A stretch of DNA of 64,000 nucleotides from NCBI GenBank assembly GCA_019115455.1, contig DXDN01000008.1:100042-164041 (forward strand). Reading direction: 5' to 3'. This document shows, one piece after another, positions 53,963-62,475 of the stretch. The notes beneath the pieces were generated by a model. It was given only the letters and a program-made list of their open reading frames with translations, was not told where the DNA came from and made no database searches. Made by a program: the position numbers and the translations under genes. Numbering within the stretch: the first letter of the stretch is position 1; every line of letters begins with the position of its first letter. This DNA comes from Candidatus Eubacterium faecigallinarum. Lineage in GTDB: Bacteria > Bacillota > Clostridia > Oscillospirales > Acutalibacteraceae.

Positions 53963-55108
53963 TCACACATACGAAATCACAAGCCACAGCGCTATATTCA
54001 CTGCAAGAAACAACACGTTAAACCCTGTAAAACGCAGTATATACTTGACTGTGCTGACGCTTTCCTTTTGAATAAATTTAAAGGAAATAAGACTTGCCAT
54101 GGAGGCGATAAGAGTACCGAGTCCGCCGATATTAACACCCACCAAAAGAGCGCAGGCATTCTCAGTAAATCCTGACAGAAGCACAGCCGCCGGAACGTTT
54201 GAAATAAACTGGCTTGACACGATACCTGCAACGACTTCATTGCCTTCAACTACGTTTTTGAGAAACTGATTTACCGAACTGATATTTCCGAGATTACCTA
54301 TAAATATAAACAGAAAAACGAAAGTGAACAGCAGGCTGTAATCAACCTTTTTGAGGGTTTTTCTGTCCGCAATCAGCACAACGATTATCACAGCCGCTAC
54401 GATAACCAGATAATGTATAACTCTCAGTACACACAAAACGGCAAGGATAAAAAGCACGCAGTAAACTGCAAAAAGCTTTTTGTCAACGGGTTTTCTATCT
54501 ATATCCTCAATATTAACTGTGATACTTTTTCTGCTTGAAAAAATGCAGCACAAAACAAGCACCGCAAGCGAAAGTGCGCCGTAAGGAACAACTGTTTTAA
54601 AGAACTCCCCTATTCCCATATGATAAGCGGAAAACAGGTACAAATTCTGCGGATTGCCTATAGGCGTCAGCATACTTCCGAGATTAGCGGCAATGGTCTC
54701 AAGCACAACTATATAAATCAGCTTTCTTTTGCCCTTAGCCATTTTTAGCGTTACTATGGTAAACGGCACAAAGGTTATCAGCGCCACGTCATTGGTAACA
54801 AGCATTGACATAAAAAAGCAGAGGACCACCAGCACAAGCGCCAGCCCGGAAAATTTCTTTACACTTTTAAGGACGCTGCGTGCAAGGAAGGAAAAAACGC
54901 CTATGGAATTTAGCCCCGCCATAATCACCATAAGGCTGAAGAGCAGTCCGATAGTGCGAAAATCAATGTAATCAACATAATCCTTGCTGGGCTTTACCAC
55001 AAAAGCAGACGCTACGGCAAGCACAAACGAAACCACTAAAACCGTCTCGTTTTTGAAAAACTCTTTAATATCATTTTTAAATTTAATGTTTTTTGCTGAA
55101 TTACTCAT
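53963..55108 (-). CDS. SLC13/ArsB-NhaD (ion transporter superfamily) anion permease
   Basis: 381 aa from ATG 55108 (MSNSAKN); the ORF-track TTG start at 55138 falls inside a hairpin. About ten helices. FFMSMLVTNDVALITFVPFTIV and NLGSMLTPIGNPQNLYLF are the first conserved half-repeat, SQFISNVPAAVLLSGF the second; 'TPIGNPQN' and 'SNVPA' mark the re-entrant substrate loops. Close to E. coli YbiR-type and CitM-type permeases; the substrate (di-/tricarboxylate or inorganic anion) is not defined by sequence. No ribosome site is visible. Confidence 0.82.
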   Translation of the reverse strand: MSNSAKNIKFKNDIKEFFKNETVLVVSFVLAVASAFVVKPSKDYVDYIDFRTIGLLFSLMVIMAGLNSIGVFSFLARSVLKSVKKFSGLALVLVVLCFFMSMLVTNDVALITFVPFTIVTLKMAKGKRKLIYIVVLETIAANLGSMLTPIGNPQNLYLFSAYHMGIGEFFKTVVPYGALSLAVLVLCCIFSSRKSITVNIEDIDRKPVDKKLFAVYCVLFILAVLCVLRVIHYLVIVAAVIIVVLIADRKTLKKVDYSLLFTFVFLFIFIGNLGNISSVNQFLKNVVEGNEVVAGIVSSQFISNVPAAVLLSGFTENACALLVGVNIGGLGTLIASMASLISFKFIQKESVSTVKYILRFTGFNVLFLAVNIALWLVISYV

Positions 55109-55122
55109 ACTGTTAAAATATA

Positions 55123-55153
55123 AGTGCCTGACCTGCAAAACAAGTCAGGCGCT
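55123..55153 (-). promoter_or_regulatory. Hairpin in the leader of the SLC13-like permease gene
   Basis: AGCGCCTGAC/GTCAGGCACT on the minus strand (one G-U pair) followed by TATATTTT and then, 15 nt after the stem, the ATG. It looks like a terminator or translation-blocking hairpin. Confidence 0.5.
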
Positions 55154-55180
55154 TTTCTTTCGTAAGCTTTTTATAAATAT

Positions 55181-55208
55181 ATCATAAACTATCTAATTAC
55201 CTAATCAA
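55181..55208 (-). promoter_or_regulatory. Promoter of the SLC13-like permease gene
   Basis: Minus strand: TTGATT (55203-55208), 16-bp spacer, TATGAT (55181-55186). Confidence 0.45.
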
Positions 55209-55321
55209 CCCAACCGGCAATAAAAATATATCTGCCGAGTCATGCTAACTTGCGCTTATGACTTTAAAACGTAAGCGCAGCAAAAATTTATGCAATATTT
55301 GATTATGGTTATTTAATAATA

Positions 55322-55346
55322 AAACGGAACGACCTGCGTTCCGTTT
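55322..55346 (-). terminator. Terminator of the tRNA gene
   Basis: 10-bp stem AAACGGAACG/CGTTCCGTTT with a 5-nt loop, then TATTATT on the minus strand, 2 nt after the encoded CCA. Confidence 0.8.
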
Positions 55347-55348
55347 AG

Positions 55349-55424
<76 letters not shown>

Positions 55425-55568
55425 ATATCAATTTGTGTTGGTGCTATATATTATAGCAGAAAAAATATATTTGTCAATAGCAAATTACATTTTAATTTAA
55501 AATAAAGATTAATTACGCATAATCAGTTATATTTTATAAAAACTAAGTTCAGCACGGAATTTGGTGAT

Positions 55569-56282
55569 ATGATGAAAAGTGATGAAGTTTTTTCCCTTTC
55601 GCTGGACATAGGCGAAGCGATAATAAAGTGCGGCGGCGAAGTACACCGTGCCGAGGACACTATAAAGAGGATAAACAAGGCATACGGTAATAATTGCAGT
55701 GTTTTTGCCATACCCACGCTTATTATTGCGCAAAGCGGCAGCAATATTCAACTTAGAAAAATTGAAAAGAAAGATACGGACCTTTCTGAGCTTGCCAGGT
55801 TAAATGAACTTTCAAGACGGCTTTGTTACGAAGAAAACGAGGAAATAAACGTTACCCGAAAAAAGACTTATTCAGAATTTACGGAACTTATCTGCACATT
55901 GTCGGCAACCGCTGCGTTTTGCCTGTTTTTCGGTGGATCTGCCGTGGACGCAGTATTTGCGGCTGTTACAGGAATTATAATCACCTATGCGCCGTACAAA
56001 AAAATAAGTCTGCCGCTTTTTTCATCAAATCTTGCAGACGCATTCGTAGCAGGTATCTCGGCTCATATTCCGTCTGCTTTGGGAATAAGTACAAATCCCG
56101 ACAAAATAATTATTGGCTCAATAACACTCTTGGTACCGGGACTGACAGTTGTAAACGCCATGCGTGACATGATGAGCGGTGACATGGCGGCAGGTCTGTT
56201 TGAGCTTTTCAACTCAATCATTTCGGCTCTGGGAATTGCTCTTGGCATTGCCGGTGCAATATTGATTTTTATTCAGCTATGA
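55569..56282 (+). CDS. ThrE-type threonine/serine exporter, N-terminal half protein (YjjP-like, DUF1212)
   Basis: 237 aa. The cytosolic hydrolase-like part LSLDIGEAIIKCGGEVHRAEDTIKRI ends with SSRLC-type residues, then five helices follow (LICTLSATAAFCLFFGG; MSGDMAAGLFELFNSII). In many Firmicutes ThrE is split into this YjjP-like subunit and a small YjjB-like one; both are here, overlapping by ATGA. Exports threonine/serine or small carboxylates. Start ATG 55569 or 55572, with TTGGTG upstream. Confidence 0.88.
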   Translation: MMKSDEVFSLSLDIGEAIIKCGGEVHRAEDTIKRINKAYGNNCSVFAIPTLIIAQSGSNIQLRKIEKKDTDLSELARLNELSRRLCYEENEEINVTRKKTYSEFTELICTLSATAAFCLFFGGSAVDAVFAAVTGIIITYAPYKKISLPLFSSNLADAFVAGISAHIPSALGISTNPDKIIIGSITLLVPGLTVVNAMRDMMSGDMAAGLFELFNSIISALGIALGIAGAILIFIQL

Positions 56283-56704
56283 TATTAAAAATATTTTTCT
56301 GCGTAATTGGCTCGCTGGCGTTTTCAATAACTATGAAATCGCCGCCAAAAAGTATAATATTTATTGCCATAGGGGCAACAGTCAGCGCAACGGTTGACAA
56401 TATTCTGTCGGATTATTACGGCGGCTTTATCGCCTGTTTTTCCGCTATGATTTGCCTGTCATTTTACTGCGAGCTTATGGCAAGAATACTAAAAATGCCT
56501 ACTACGGTAATCCTGATGCCATCAACAATTCCGCTTCTTCCGGGAAGCGCAATTTATTATGCAATGTTTTACGCCATTCAGACAAATTCAAGGCTTTTTT
56601 CTCATTATGCGCAGTCCACATTTTTTTCAGGACTCGGCATAGCGTTGGGAGCCGTTGTCAGCGCAACAGTTATAAAAATGATTAATTATTACAGAGACGA
56701 TTAA
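56279..56704 (+). CDS. ThrE-type exporter, C-terminal half protein (YjjB-like, DUF3815)
   Basis: 141 aa, about four to five helices. KSPPKSIIFIAIGATVSATVDN and ILMPSTIPLLPGSAIYYAMF, with the conserved 'P...PG...Y' turn of the family. Pairs with the preceding protein to make a full transporter. Confidence 0.88.
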   Translation: MILKIFFCVIGSLAFSITMKSPPKSIIFIAIGATVSATVDNILSDYYGGFIACFSAMICLSFYCELMARILKMPTTVILMPSTIPLLPGSAIYYAMFYAIQTNSRLFSHYAQSTFFSGLGIALGAVVSATVIKMINYYRDD

Positions 56705-56708
56705 TTCA

Positions 56709-57425
56709 TCAGTGTCTTGTGTCGTCGTCGAAGCACTCGCAAAATCTTGCCGCAAAAGACGGTTCTTCATCACCAGCGTACAAATGGCTTATATCGGCAA
56801 ACTGCTGGCACCTGAAAACAGCAGTGCCCTCTTCCCTCTCCTCGGAAATCAGCGTTGTAACCGACGACGGAAGCGCCACGAAATTATGCCAAAGCACCAT
56901 TGGCGAACAGGAGAAAATATGCGATAATATCACGCACTCTACGGCAAAATGGCAAAAAAGAACAATAGTATCGTGATTTGACTCCAGCACTCTGTATGCT
57001 CTGCCGACATGTTCGTACCCGTGACTCTTCAGCAGGCTGTCGATACCGTCGCATACAAATTTATACTCACGGCTGACATTTGCGCTATTCATAAGCTTTG
57101 TATTCTTCCAGTTTTCTGCTGAATAAAAATCTTCATTGGTTGTCCATTCAGAAGGGAGCCTGTCCCAGCAGGATACAAGCTTTAGTCCTTTTCGGATTTT
57201 ACCTCTGAACTCGGTAAGCCACGGTAATTCAACTGCGCTTGCGCCGAATTTTTCAAGAGTAAGCGAAGCGGTGTCCTTTGCCCTGCCGAGAGGTGAACAG
57301 TAAAATGCCTTTACATCAATTTTCTTAAGTCTTTCTGCCAGAAGCCGTGCTTCTCTCCAGCCCTTCTCAGTAAGGGAATCCTTTACATAATCAGGTTCTG
57401 CATGGCGCACAATAATAATCCTCAT
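56709..57425 (-). CDS. Histidine phosphatase family protein (phosphoglycerate mutase-like)
   Basis: 238 aa. The catalytic His is in IIIVRHAEPDY (RHA), the acceptor region is YCSPLGRAKDTASLT, and the second His is in IVLFCHFAVEC. Longer than minimal members (about 190-200 aa) by a central insertion. Acts on a small phosphoester; the target is not shown by sequence. It is divergent from glycerate kinase with interlocking promoters. Confidence 0.85.
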   Translation of the reverse strand: MRIIIVRHAEPDYVKDSLTEKGWREARLLAERLKKIDVKAFYCSPLGRAKDTASLTLEKFGASAVELPWLTEFRGKIRKGLKLVSCWDRLPSEWTTNEDFYSAENWKNTKLMNSANVSREYKFVCDGIDSLLKSHGYEHVGRAYRVLESNHDTIVLFCHFAVECVILSHIFSCSPMVLWHNFVALPSSVTTLISEEREEGTAVFRCQQFADISHLYAGDEEPSFAARFCECFDDDTRH

Positions 57426-57440
57426 AAAATCACCTCAATG

Positions 57441-57469
57441 ATTTTACCACATTTGATATAATAAATCAA
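57441..57469 (-). promoter_or_regulatory. Promoter of the histidine phosphatase gene
   Basis: Minus strand: TTGATT (57464-57469), 17-bp spacer, TAAAAT (57441-57446). Overlaps the divergent promoter. Confidence 0.55.
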
Positions 57470-57481
57470 TTATGCTAAAAT
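57453..57481 (+). promoter_or_regulatory. Promoter of glycerate kinase
   Basis: TTGATA (57453-57458), 17-bp spacer, TAAAAT (57476-57481). Interlocks with the promoter on the other strand. Confidence 0.55.
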
Positions 57482-57513
57482 AGTAAAAAATCATCCTAAA
57501 TAAGGAGTTAAGC

Positions 57514-58572
57514 ATGAAAATATTAGTTGTACCCGACAGCTTTAAGGGTTCGCTCTCATCAAAAGAGGTTTGCGACTGCATCAAAAACGGGCTAAGCTCA
57601 GTAACCGACTCAGAGATAACCACACTCCCGTTCGCCGACGGCGGCGAGGGATTTGCCGAATGTTTAAGCACTGCCTGTAATGGCGTACCACTTTACATTA
57701 ACTGCACCGATTTATACGGCAAAGCAATAAACGCCGCAATATTTACATATGGAAACACGGCTGTAATCGATTGTGCCGCCGCCAGCGGTCTGCAAAAGAA
57801 AAAGGACGTTATGAACGCCACCTCTTACGGCACAGGAGAGCTGATAAAAGCTGCTGTATTAAAGGGCTTTAACAATATTGTACTGGGACTCGGAGGTAGC
57901 GGATGCTGCGACGGCGGAGCAGGTGCTCTTTGCGCGCTGGGTGTAAAGTTCAAAGACTTTTCCGGGGAAATAATAAGCCGCCCAACAGGCGTAAATATCG
58001 GCGATATTTACGGAGCTGATTTCAGGAACATTGTAAAGCCTATTAACTTTACATATGCATGTGATGTTGACAATCCGTATTACGGCATAAACGGAGCGGC
58101 ATTTGTTTTTGCAAAGCAAAAAGGTGCTACGGACAGGGATATTTTGACGCTGGATAACGGACTGAAAATGCTGAATGCCTTTCTGCCAAAGGATGTCGGC
58201 AAAACAAAGGGAGCCGGTGCTGCCGGAGGATTATGCGGAGGTCTTTATTCGGTATACGGCGGAGCGATAAAAAGCGGCTTTGACATTCTTTGTAAAGCTT
58301 ATGACCTTGAAACAAAAATAAGTCAGTCGGATCTGATCATAACCGGTGAGGGTAAGACTGACAGCCAGTCCCTTATGGGAAAACTGCCGTACAAAATAGC
58401 AAATCTCTGCAAAAAATACGGCAAAATATGCGCTGTAATCAGTGGTATTATTGAAGGGGTCAGCTTTGCTGATAAGATGATAAGCCTGACAGACAGCGAG
58501 ATTTCCGCCGAGGAATCCATGAAAAATGCCGCAAAAATTCTGACAGATAAATCAAAATTAATATTGCAATAA
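57514..58572 (+). CDS. Glycerate 2-kinase (GarK/GlxK family)
   Basis: 352 aa, glycerate kinase type 1. Signature MKILVVPDSFKGSLSSKEVCD at the N-terminus, PFADGGEGFAE, NIVLGLGGSGCCDGGAGALCALG, the lysine-rich KTKGAGAAGGLCGGLY and SDLIITGEGKTDSQSLMGKLP at the C-terminus. Phosphorylates D-glycerate to 2-phosphoglycerate. AAGGAG precedes the ATG. Directly upstream of, and same strand as, the small-protein/GH38 operon, whose promoter overlaps its stop. Confidence 0.94.
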   Translation: MKILVVPDSFKGSLSSKEVCDCIKNGLSSVTDSEITTLPFADGGEGFAECLSTACNGVPLYINCTDLYGKAINAAIFTYGNTAVIDCAAASGLQKKKDVMNATSYGTGELIKAAVLKGFNNIVLGLGGSGCCDGGAGALCALGVKFKDFSGEIISRPTGVNIGDIYGADFRNIVKPINFTYACDVDNPYYGINGAAFVFAKQKGATDRDILTLDNGLKMLNAFLPKDVGKTKGAGAAGGLCGGLYSVYGGAIKSGFDILCKAYDLETKISQSDLIITGEGKTDSQSLMGKLPYKIANLCKKYGKICAVISGIIEGVSFADKMISLTDSEISAEESMKNAAKILTDKSKLILQ

Positions 58573-58592
58573 TATTGTTTTAAATATATAAT
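58564..58592 (+). promoter_or_regulatory. Promoter of the small protein-GH38 operon
   Basis: TTGCAA (58564-58569), 17-bp spacer, TATAAT (58587-58592), overlapping the end of glycerate kinase. Confidence 0.6.
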
Positions 58593-58627
58593 GTTACCAA
58601 CAGAATTTAAAGAATAGGAGATAAAAA

Positions 58628-58846
58628 ATGAAAGTAAGACTTCCTAAACACAGAGAATTTCTTATCAAATTTGAGGACGGATACGACAAGGAGGCTGAGG
58701 CGTGGGATGCCCTCAACCAAATCGTTAAGGACTACAGCGTTGACGGTAAGAGCATTTACACTGAAACCTTCATCGAAGACAATGAGGACAAGGTTAAGGC
58801 TCTTCAGGAAAAATATGAATTCACTTATGAAATAATTGAGAAATAA
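58628..58846 (+). CDS. Hypothetical 72-aa acidic protein cotranscribed with the mannosidase
   Basis: I do not recognise a family. MKVRLPKHREFLIKFEDGYDKEAEAWDALNQI..., highly charged with a clear excess of Asp/Glu, and predicted alpha/beta. No cysteine, signal peptide or membrane helix. A good AATAGGAGATAAAA start context and its own promoter make it a real gene. It ends 15 nt before the mannosidase ATG. It could be a small partner of that enzyme, but nothing in its sequence shows this. Confidence 0.75.
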   Translation: MKVRLPKHREFLIKFEDGYDKEAEAWDALNQIVKDYSVDGKSIYTETFIEDNEDKVKALQEKYEFTYEIIEK

Positions 58847-58861
58847 AGGTTGTTTTGCGCT

Positions 58862-61800
58862 ATGGAAAAGAAAAAAGCCTATGTGGTAGCAACGGCTCAT
58901 CTTGACACGGTGTGGAGATGGACTATTGCAAAAACAATTGAGGAATTTATACCTGATACTTTGTCAAAGAATTTTGATCTTATTGAGAAGTATCCGAACT
59001 ACAGATTCAATTTTGAGGGCGCCAAGAGATATGAACTGATTGAAGAGTTTTATCCTAAAGCTTTTGAAATAATCAAGGAATATGTTAAAGAGGGCAAATG
59101 GTGCGTTTCCGGAACGGCATATGAAAACGGTGACGTAAATGTTCCTTCCCCTGAGTCGCTTTTCAGGAATTTGCTTCTCGGAAACAATTATTTTAAAGAA
59201 AAATTCGGCACCACTTCAAAGGATATGTTCCTGCCGGACTGTTTCGGATTCGGCTGGGCTCTGCCGTCAATAATGAACCATGCAGGAATCAAAGGTTTTA
59301 CAACCCAGAAGCTGTCCTGGGGCAGTGCATACGGACTTCCTTTTGACTTAGGCATCTGGAAGGGTCCGGACGGCAAGGAAGCGTTCGTAAGTCTTAACGC
59401 AAAATCTTACAGATATAAGTTCACAGGCGACATTCGCGCTGATTTAAGCGTTATTGGCTCAATTGCAGATAACTATTCAAAAGGTCATCTGCCCTGGGCA
59501 AATCATCTCTACGGCACAGGCGACTGGGGCGGCTCACCTACTGAGGAAAGCGTCAAGGCGGTTAATGACAGCGTAAATAAAAATTCCGACGAGTTTGAAG
59601 TGATTTCGGCAAGCTCCGACCAGATTTTTCTTGACATGGATAAGCTGTCAAAAGCTGAAAAAGAACAGCTTCCTGTATGGGATAACGAGCTGTTGATGAC
59701 AAGCCACGGCGCTGGTACATATACCTCAAGAGCTATGAGCAAGAAACTCAACAGAACTTGCGAAAGGATCGCCGATTATACTGAAAAGGCGTGCGCTTTC
59801 TCATCGTCTATAGGTGCATACACTTATCCGAAAAGGAATATTAATCAGGCTTGGAAGAGAGTGCTTGAGCATCATTTTCACGATGATATTACAGGCACCT
59901 CAGTTATGGATGTGTACAATTCCGCATGGTCGGATTACTACCTGTCCATTTCGCAGTTTACTACGGAATATGTGGGCGCCAGCAAAATGATAATCAACGA
60001 GCTTGACACCAAGTGGGCAAGCGACGACAGCGTTATATTGGTTGTAAATAATCCAACACAATTTAAAGTCAAAAGAGTTGTTGAGGCGCAGGTTCGAATG
60101 ACGAGAAACTGCACTAACGTAAGCGTATTTGACAAAGAGGGAAACGAAATTCCCAGCCAGCTTATCAAGAAAAAGGGTAAACTTTTGACTATCTTGATTT
60201 GTGCGGAGGTAGACCCATTCGGTTACAAGGTTTTTGAAATTAAAAAGGCAACTGAGCAGTACAGCCCTGCTGTTAAAAAGGTCGTTGCGTCAAACCATTC
60301 AATCGAAAATCAGAAATACAAGCTGATTTTCAACAAAAACGGCGATATAGCTTATCTCTACGATAAAAAGCTGAAAAGGCAGATTATTGATTCGCCGATT
60401 AAGATGGCGTTATTGCATGACACCGGTTCCCTCGCCTACCCCAGCTGGGAGATAACGAAGGAAGACATTGACAAAGCTCCGTACTGCTACGCAAACACTC
60501 CTGTATTCACAGTGGTTGAAAACGGACCCGTAAGAGCGACAATCAAAGTTGTACGTGAAGCGGAATATTCCACCATAACTCAGCTCGTATCCCTCAGCGC
60601 TGACTGCGAATACGTTGAGGTTAAAAATATTGTTGACTGGAAAACAAGGCGAACCATGCTCAAGGCGACGTTCCCGACAGCGGCACACAGCAAAACAGCA
60701 ACATACGACCTGGGATTAGGTGTAATAAAAAGAGGAAACAACACGGATTCACTCTATGAAGTGCCTGCTCAGAAATGGGCTGACATCAGCGATGACGGCG
60801 GAGAATTCGGCGTATCCATATTCTCAGACTGCAAATACGGCTGGGATAAGCCGAGTGACAATACTTTGAGGCTTACCTGCATACACACCCCTGCCGGTGC
60901 TTTCACAAAGGAAACAAGACAGGACCTTCAGGACATCGGAAGGAATGTATTTTCCTTTGCCATTTACAGCCACAAAAACGGTTTTGAGGACTCGACCCAA
61001 AAATACAGCGAAATCTACGCCAACCCTTACATGTGCATTACCACTGACTACAGAAACAAGCGTTCTCTTGATGACAGCGTATCTTTTTGCAGTATCAGCA
61101 ATGACAACGTGCTCGTAAGAGCGATTAAGCTCAGCGAAGATGACAGCGACTCCTTTATAATCAGAGTTAATGAGGCTGTCGGTGCAGAGCAGAAAAACGT
61201 ATCGCTTAAAATGCTGGGTGAAATCGGAGAAGCCAGCCTGTGCACCGCCCTTGAAGAGCCGATTAAAAAGCTGAACGTGACTAACGGACGGCTGAGATTT
61301 AACATGAAGCCCTTTGAGGTTAAGACATTTAAAATAAAGTACGCCAGCAAGGCAAAGACTATACCCAGCGAGAGGTATGAAACAATTGACCTGCCGTTTA
61401 ACGCGCGTGGCATTACCTCCGATGATGACATGAGGCATGTTATATTACAGGGAAGCGGATTCTCTCTGCCAAGGGAACTGCTGAGCCCCTCCTACTATAT
61501 GGGCGGAATAAGATACCGTTTCCACAGCGCTGAAGAAAACAGCAGATATGATGTACTTGTTTGCCGTGGACAGAAGATCAAGCTTCCGCAATGCACAAGA
61601 GTGTATTTTATAGCAGGTTCCACCTGCGGCGAGCAGGACATAAACATAAGCTATGACAACAAAAAAGTAGGATTTAAAATCCAGCCGATTGACAAACCGG
61701 TAAGCACCTGGGATATGGCGGCATATAATCAGGTTGCAGATGTAAATGACGGCATGGCTTACGGTTATGAATTCTCCCATGTACATCATCCTGAGGGGAA

Positions 61801-62146
61801 CATACCAAAAAAGGTTCAGTTTTATTTGTACAGTCTTGCGATACTTTCAGACAAGCGAGTTACAATTCAGCTGCCTGAGAATAATCATGTTGTTATACTT
61901 TCAATGACAGCAATCAAGGAGCGCTCACGCGGCGGACTCGCTACCAAGATTTATGATACGGTAAGTCAGAAATATGATTTCTACGATGACATACCGCCTA
62001 TTGATAAGATTATTGACAAGGCTGAATTCATTTCAATCCGTGCCGGCAAGATTCAGGACCAGATAAACTCCGGCAAGGGCAAAGGTTTCAAGCGGGACAA
62101 TATCATTACCAACATTATACGCTCATATACAAAGAGTGAGTGGTAA
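58862..62146 (+). CDS. GH38 alpha-mannosidase
   Basis: 1094 aa from ATG 58862. No signal peptide, so cytosolic. The zinc motif AHLDTVWRW (HxDxxW) opens the catalytic domain, the nucleophile Asp is in MFLPDCFGFGWALP, and further zinc ligands are at LLMTSHGAGTYTSRA and EHHFHDDITGTSVMDV. A helical bundle and a large beta-sandwich C-terminal half follow. Hydrolyses alpha-mannosides, either N-glycan fragments or, by analogy with E. coli MngB, mannosylglycerate-type compounds. The adjacent glycerate kinase favours the latter. The ribosome site AAAGG lies about 12 nt upstream; TTG 58850 is a weaker start. Confidence 0.93.
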   Translation: MEKKKAYVVATAHLDTVWRWTIAKTIEEFIPDTLSKNFDLIEKYPNYRFNFEGAKRYELIEEFYPKAFEIIKEYVKEGKWCVSGTAYENGDVNVPSPESLFRNLLLGNNYFKEKFGTTSKDMFLPDCFGFGWALPSIMNHAGIKGFTTQKLSWGSAYGLPFDLGIWKGPDGKEAFVSLNAKSYRYKFTGDIRADLSVIGSIADNYSKGHLPWANHLYGTGDWGGSPTEESVKAVNDSVNKNSDEFEVISASSDQIFLDMDKLSKAEKEQLPVWDNELLMTSHGAGTYTSRAMSKKLNRTCERIADYTEKACAFSSSIGAYTYPKRNINQAWKRVLEHHFHDDITGTSVMDVYNSAWSDYYLSISQFTTEYVGASKMIINELDTKWASDDSVILVVNNPTQFKVKRVVEAQVRMTRNCTNVSVFDKEGNEIPSQLIKKKGKLLTILICAEVDPFGYKVFEIKKATEQYSPAVKKVVASNHSIENQKYKLIFNKNGDIAYLYDKKLKRQIIDSPIKMALLHDTGSLAYPSWEITKEDIDKAPYCYANTPVFTVVENGPVRATIKVVREAEYSTITQLVSLSADCEYVEVKNIVDWKTRRTMLKATFPTAAHSKTATYDLGLGVIKRGNNTDSLYEVPAQKWADISDDGGEFGVSIFSDCKYGWDKPSDNTLRLTCIHTPAGAFTKETRQDLQDIGRNVFSFAIYSHKNGFEDSTQKYSEIYANPYMCITTDYRNKRSLDDSVSFCSISNDNVLVRAIKLSEDDSDSFIIRVNEAVGAEQKNVSLKMLGEIGEASLCTALEEPIKKLNVTNGRLRFNMKPFEVKTFKIKYASKAKTIPSERYETIDLPFNARGITSDDDMRHVILQGSGFSLPRELLSPSYYMGGIRYRFHSAEENSRYDVLVCRGQKIKLPQCTRVYFIAGSTCGEQDINISYDNKKVGFKIQPIDKPVSTWDMAAYNQVADVNDGMAYGYEFSHVHHPEGNIPKKVQFYLYSLAILSDKRVTIQLPENNHVVILSMTAIKERSRGGLATKIYDTVSQKYDFYDDIPPIDKIIDKAEFISIRAGKIQDQINSGKGKGFKRDNIITNIIRSYTKSEW

Positions 62147-62163
62147 TATACACAGGAATATAC

Positions 62164-62200
62164 ATAAAGCTCATATACATGATTTGTATATGAGCTTTAT
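62164..62200 (+). terminator. Terminator of the mannosidase operon
   Basis: Perfect 16-bp stem ATAAAGCTCATATACA/TGTATATGAGCTTTAT, then TTTTTTT. Confidence 0.9.
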
Positions 62201-62236
62201 TTTTTTGTAAAAGCAGATTGCTTTACAAAAATTTTT

Positions 62237-62340
62237 TGTTGAAAACACTGTGGAAAACGATGTTAAAATTGTGGAATATATTATTTGAGCAGCATATTTT
62301 TTGCTGAAAACTATGTTGAAAATGTTTAAAATGTAAAGAC
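62237..62340. repeat. Cluster of TGTTGAAAA-like direct repeats, between the mannosidase terminator and the ftsZ terminator
   Basis: Eight related 9-10-mers start at 62237, 62249, 62261, 62270, 62302, 62314, 62323 and 62332 (TGTTGAAAAC, TGTGGAAAAC, TGTTAAAAT, TGTGGAATA, TGCTGAAAAC, TGTTGAAAAT, TGTTTAAAAT, TGTAAAGAC). Spacings are 12 or 9 bp within two blocks 65 bp apart. TGTGGAAAA is one base from the inverse DnaA box TGTGGATAA; the rest are weaker. Apart from this the intergenic stretch 62201-62432 holds nothing I can name. Confidence 0.4.
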
Positions 62341-62432
62341 TTTAACTTGCATTTAACAAAATCTTCAACTTTTTTGAAAAACAGGCAAAAAGTATACATA
62401 TTGATAATTGTTTCACAAACGAATAAAAAAAC

Positions 62433-62456
62433 ATTCCGCATCGTCAGATGCGGAAT
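62433..62456 (-). terminator. Terminator of ftsZ
   Basis: Minus strand: ATTCCGCATC/GATGCGGAAT stem, 4-nt loop, then GTTTTTTTATT. Confidence 0.85.
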
Positions 62457-62475
62457 ATTATGTATTTACTAAATA

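Noticed and set aside
60824-61438. 204-aa minus-strand ORF
   Set aside because: Antisense to the GH38 mannosidase, whose frame is well conserved here; no start context.
62201-62432. Replication origin
   Set aside because: No exact TTATCCACA boxes, no dnaA/dnaN genes and no clear unwinding element; only weak DnaA-box-like repeats.
62223-62441. 72-aa minus-strand ORF
   Set aside because: Low-complexity Phe/Lys/Asn composition from A/T-rich repeats and no ribosome site; it also lies beyond the ftsZ gene, overlapping its terminator.
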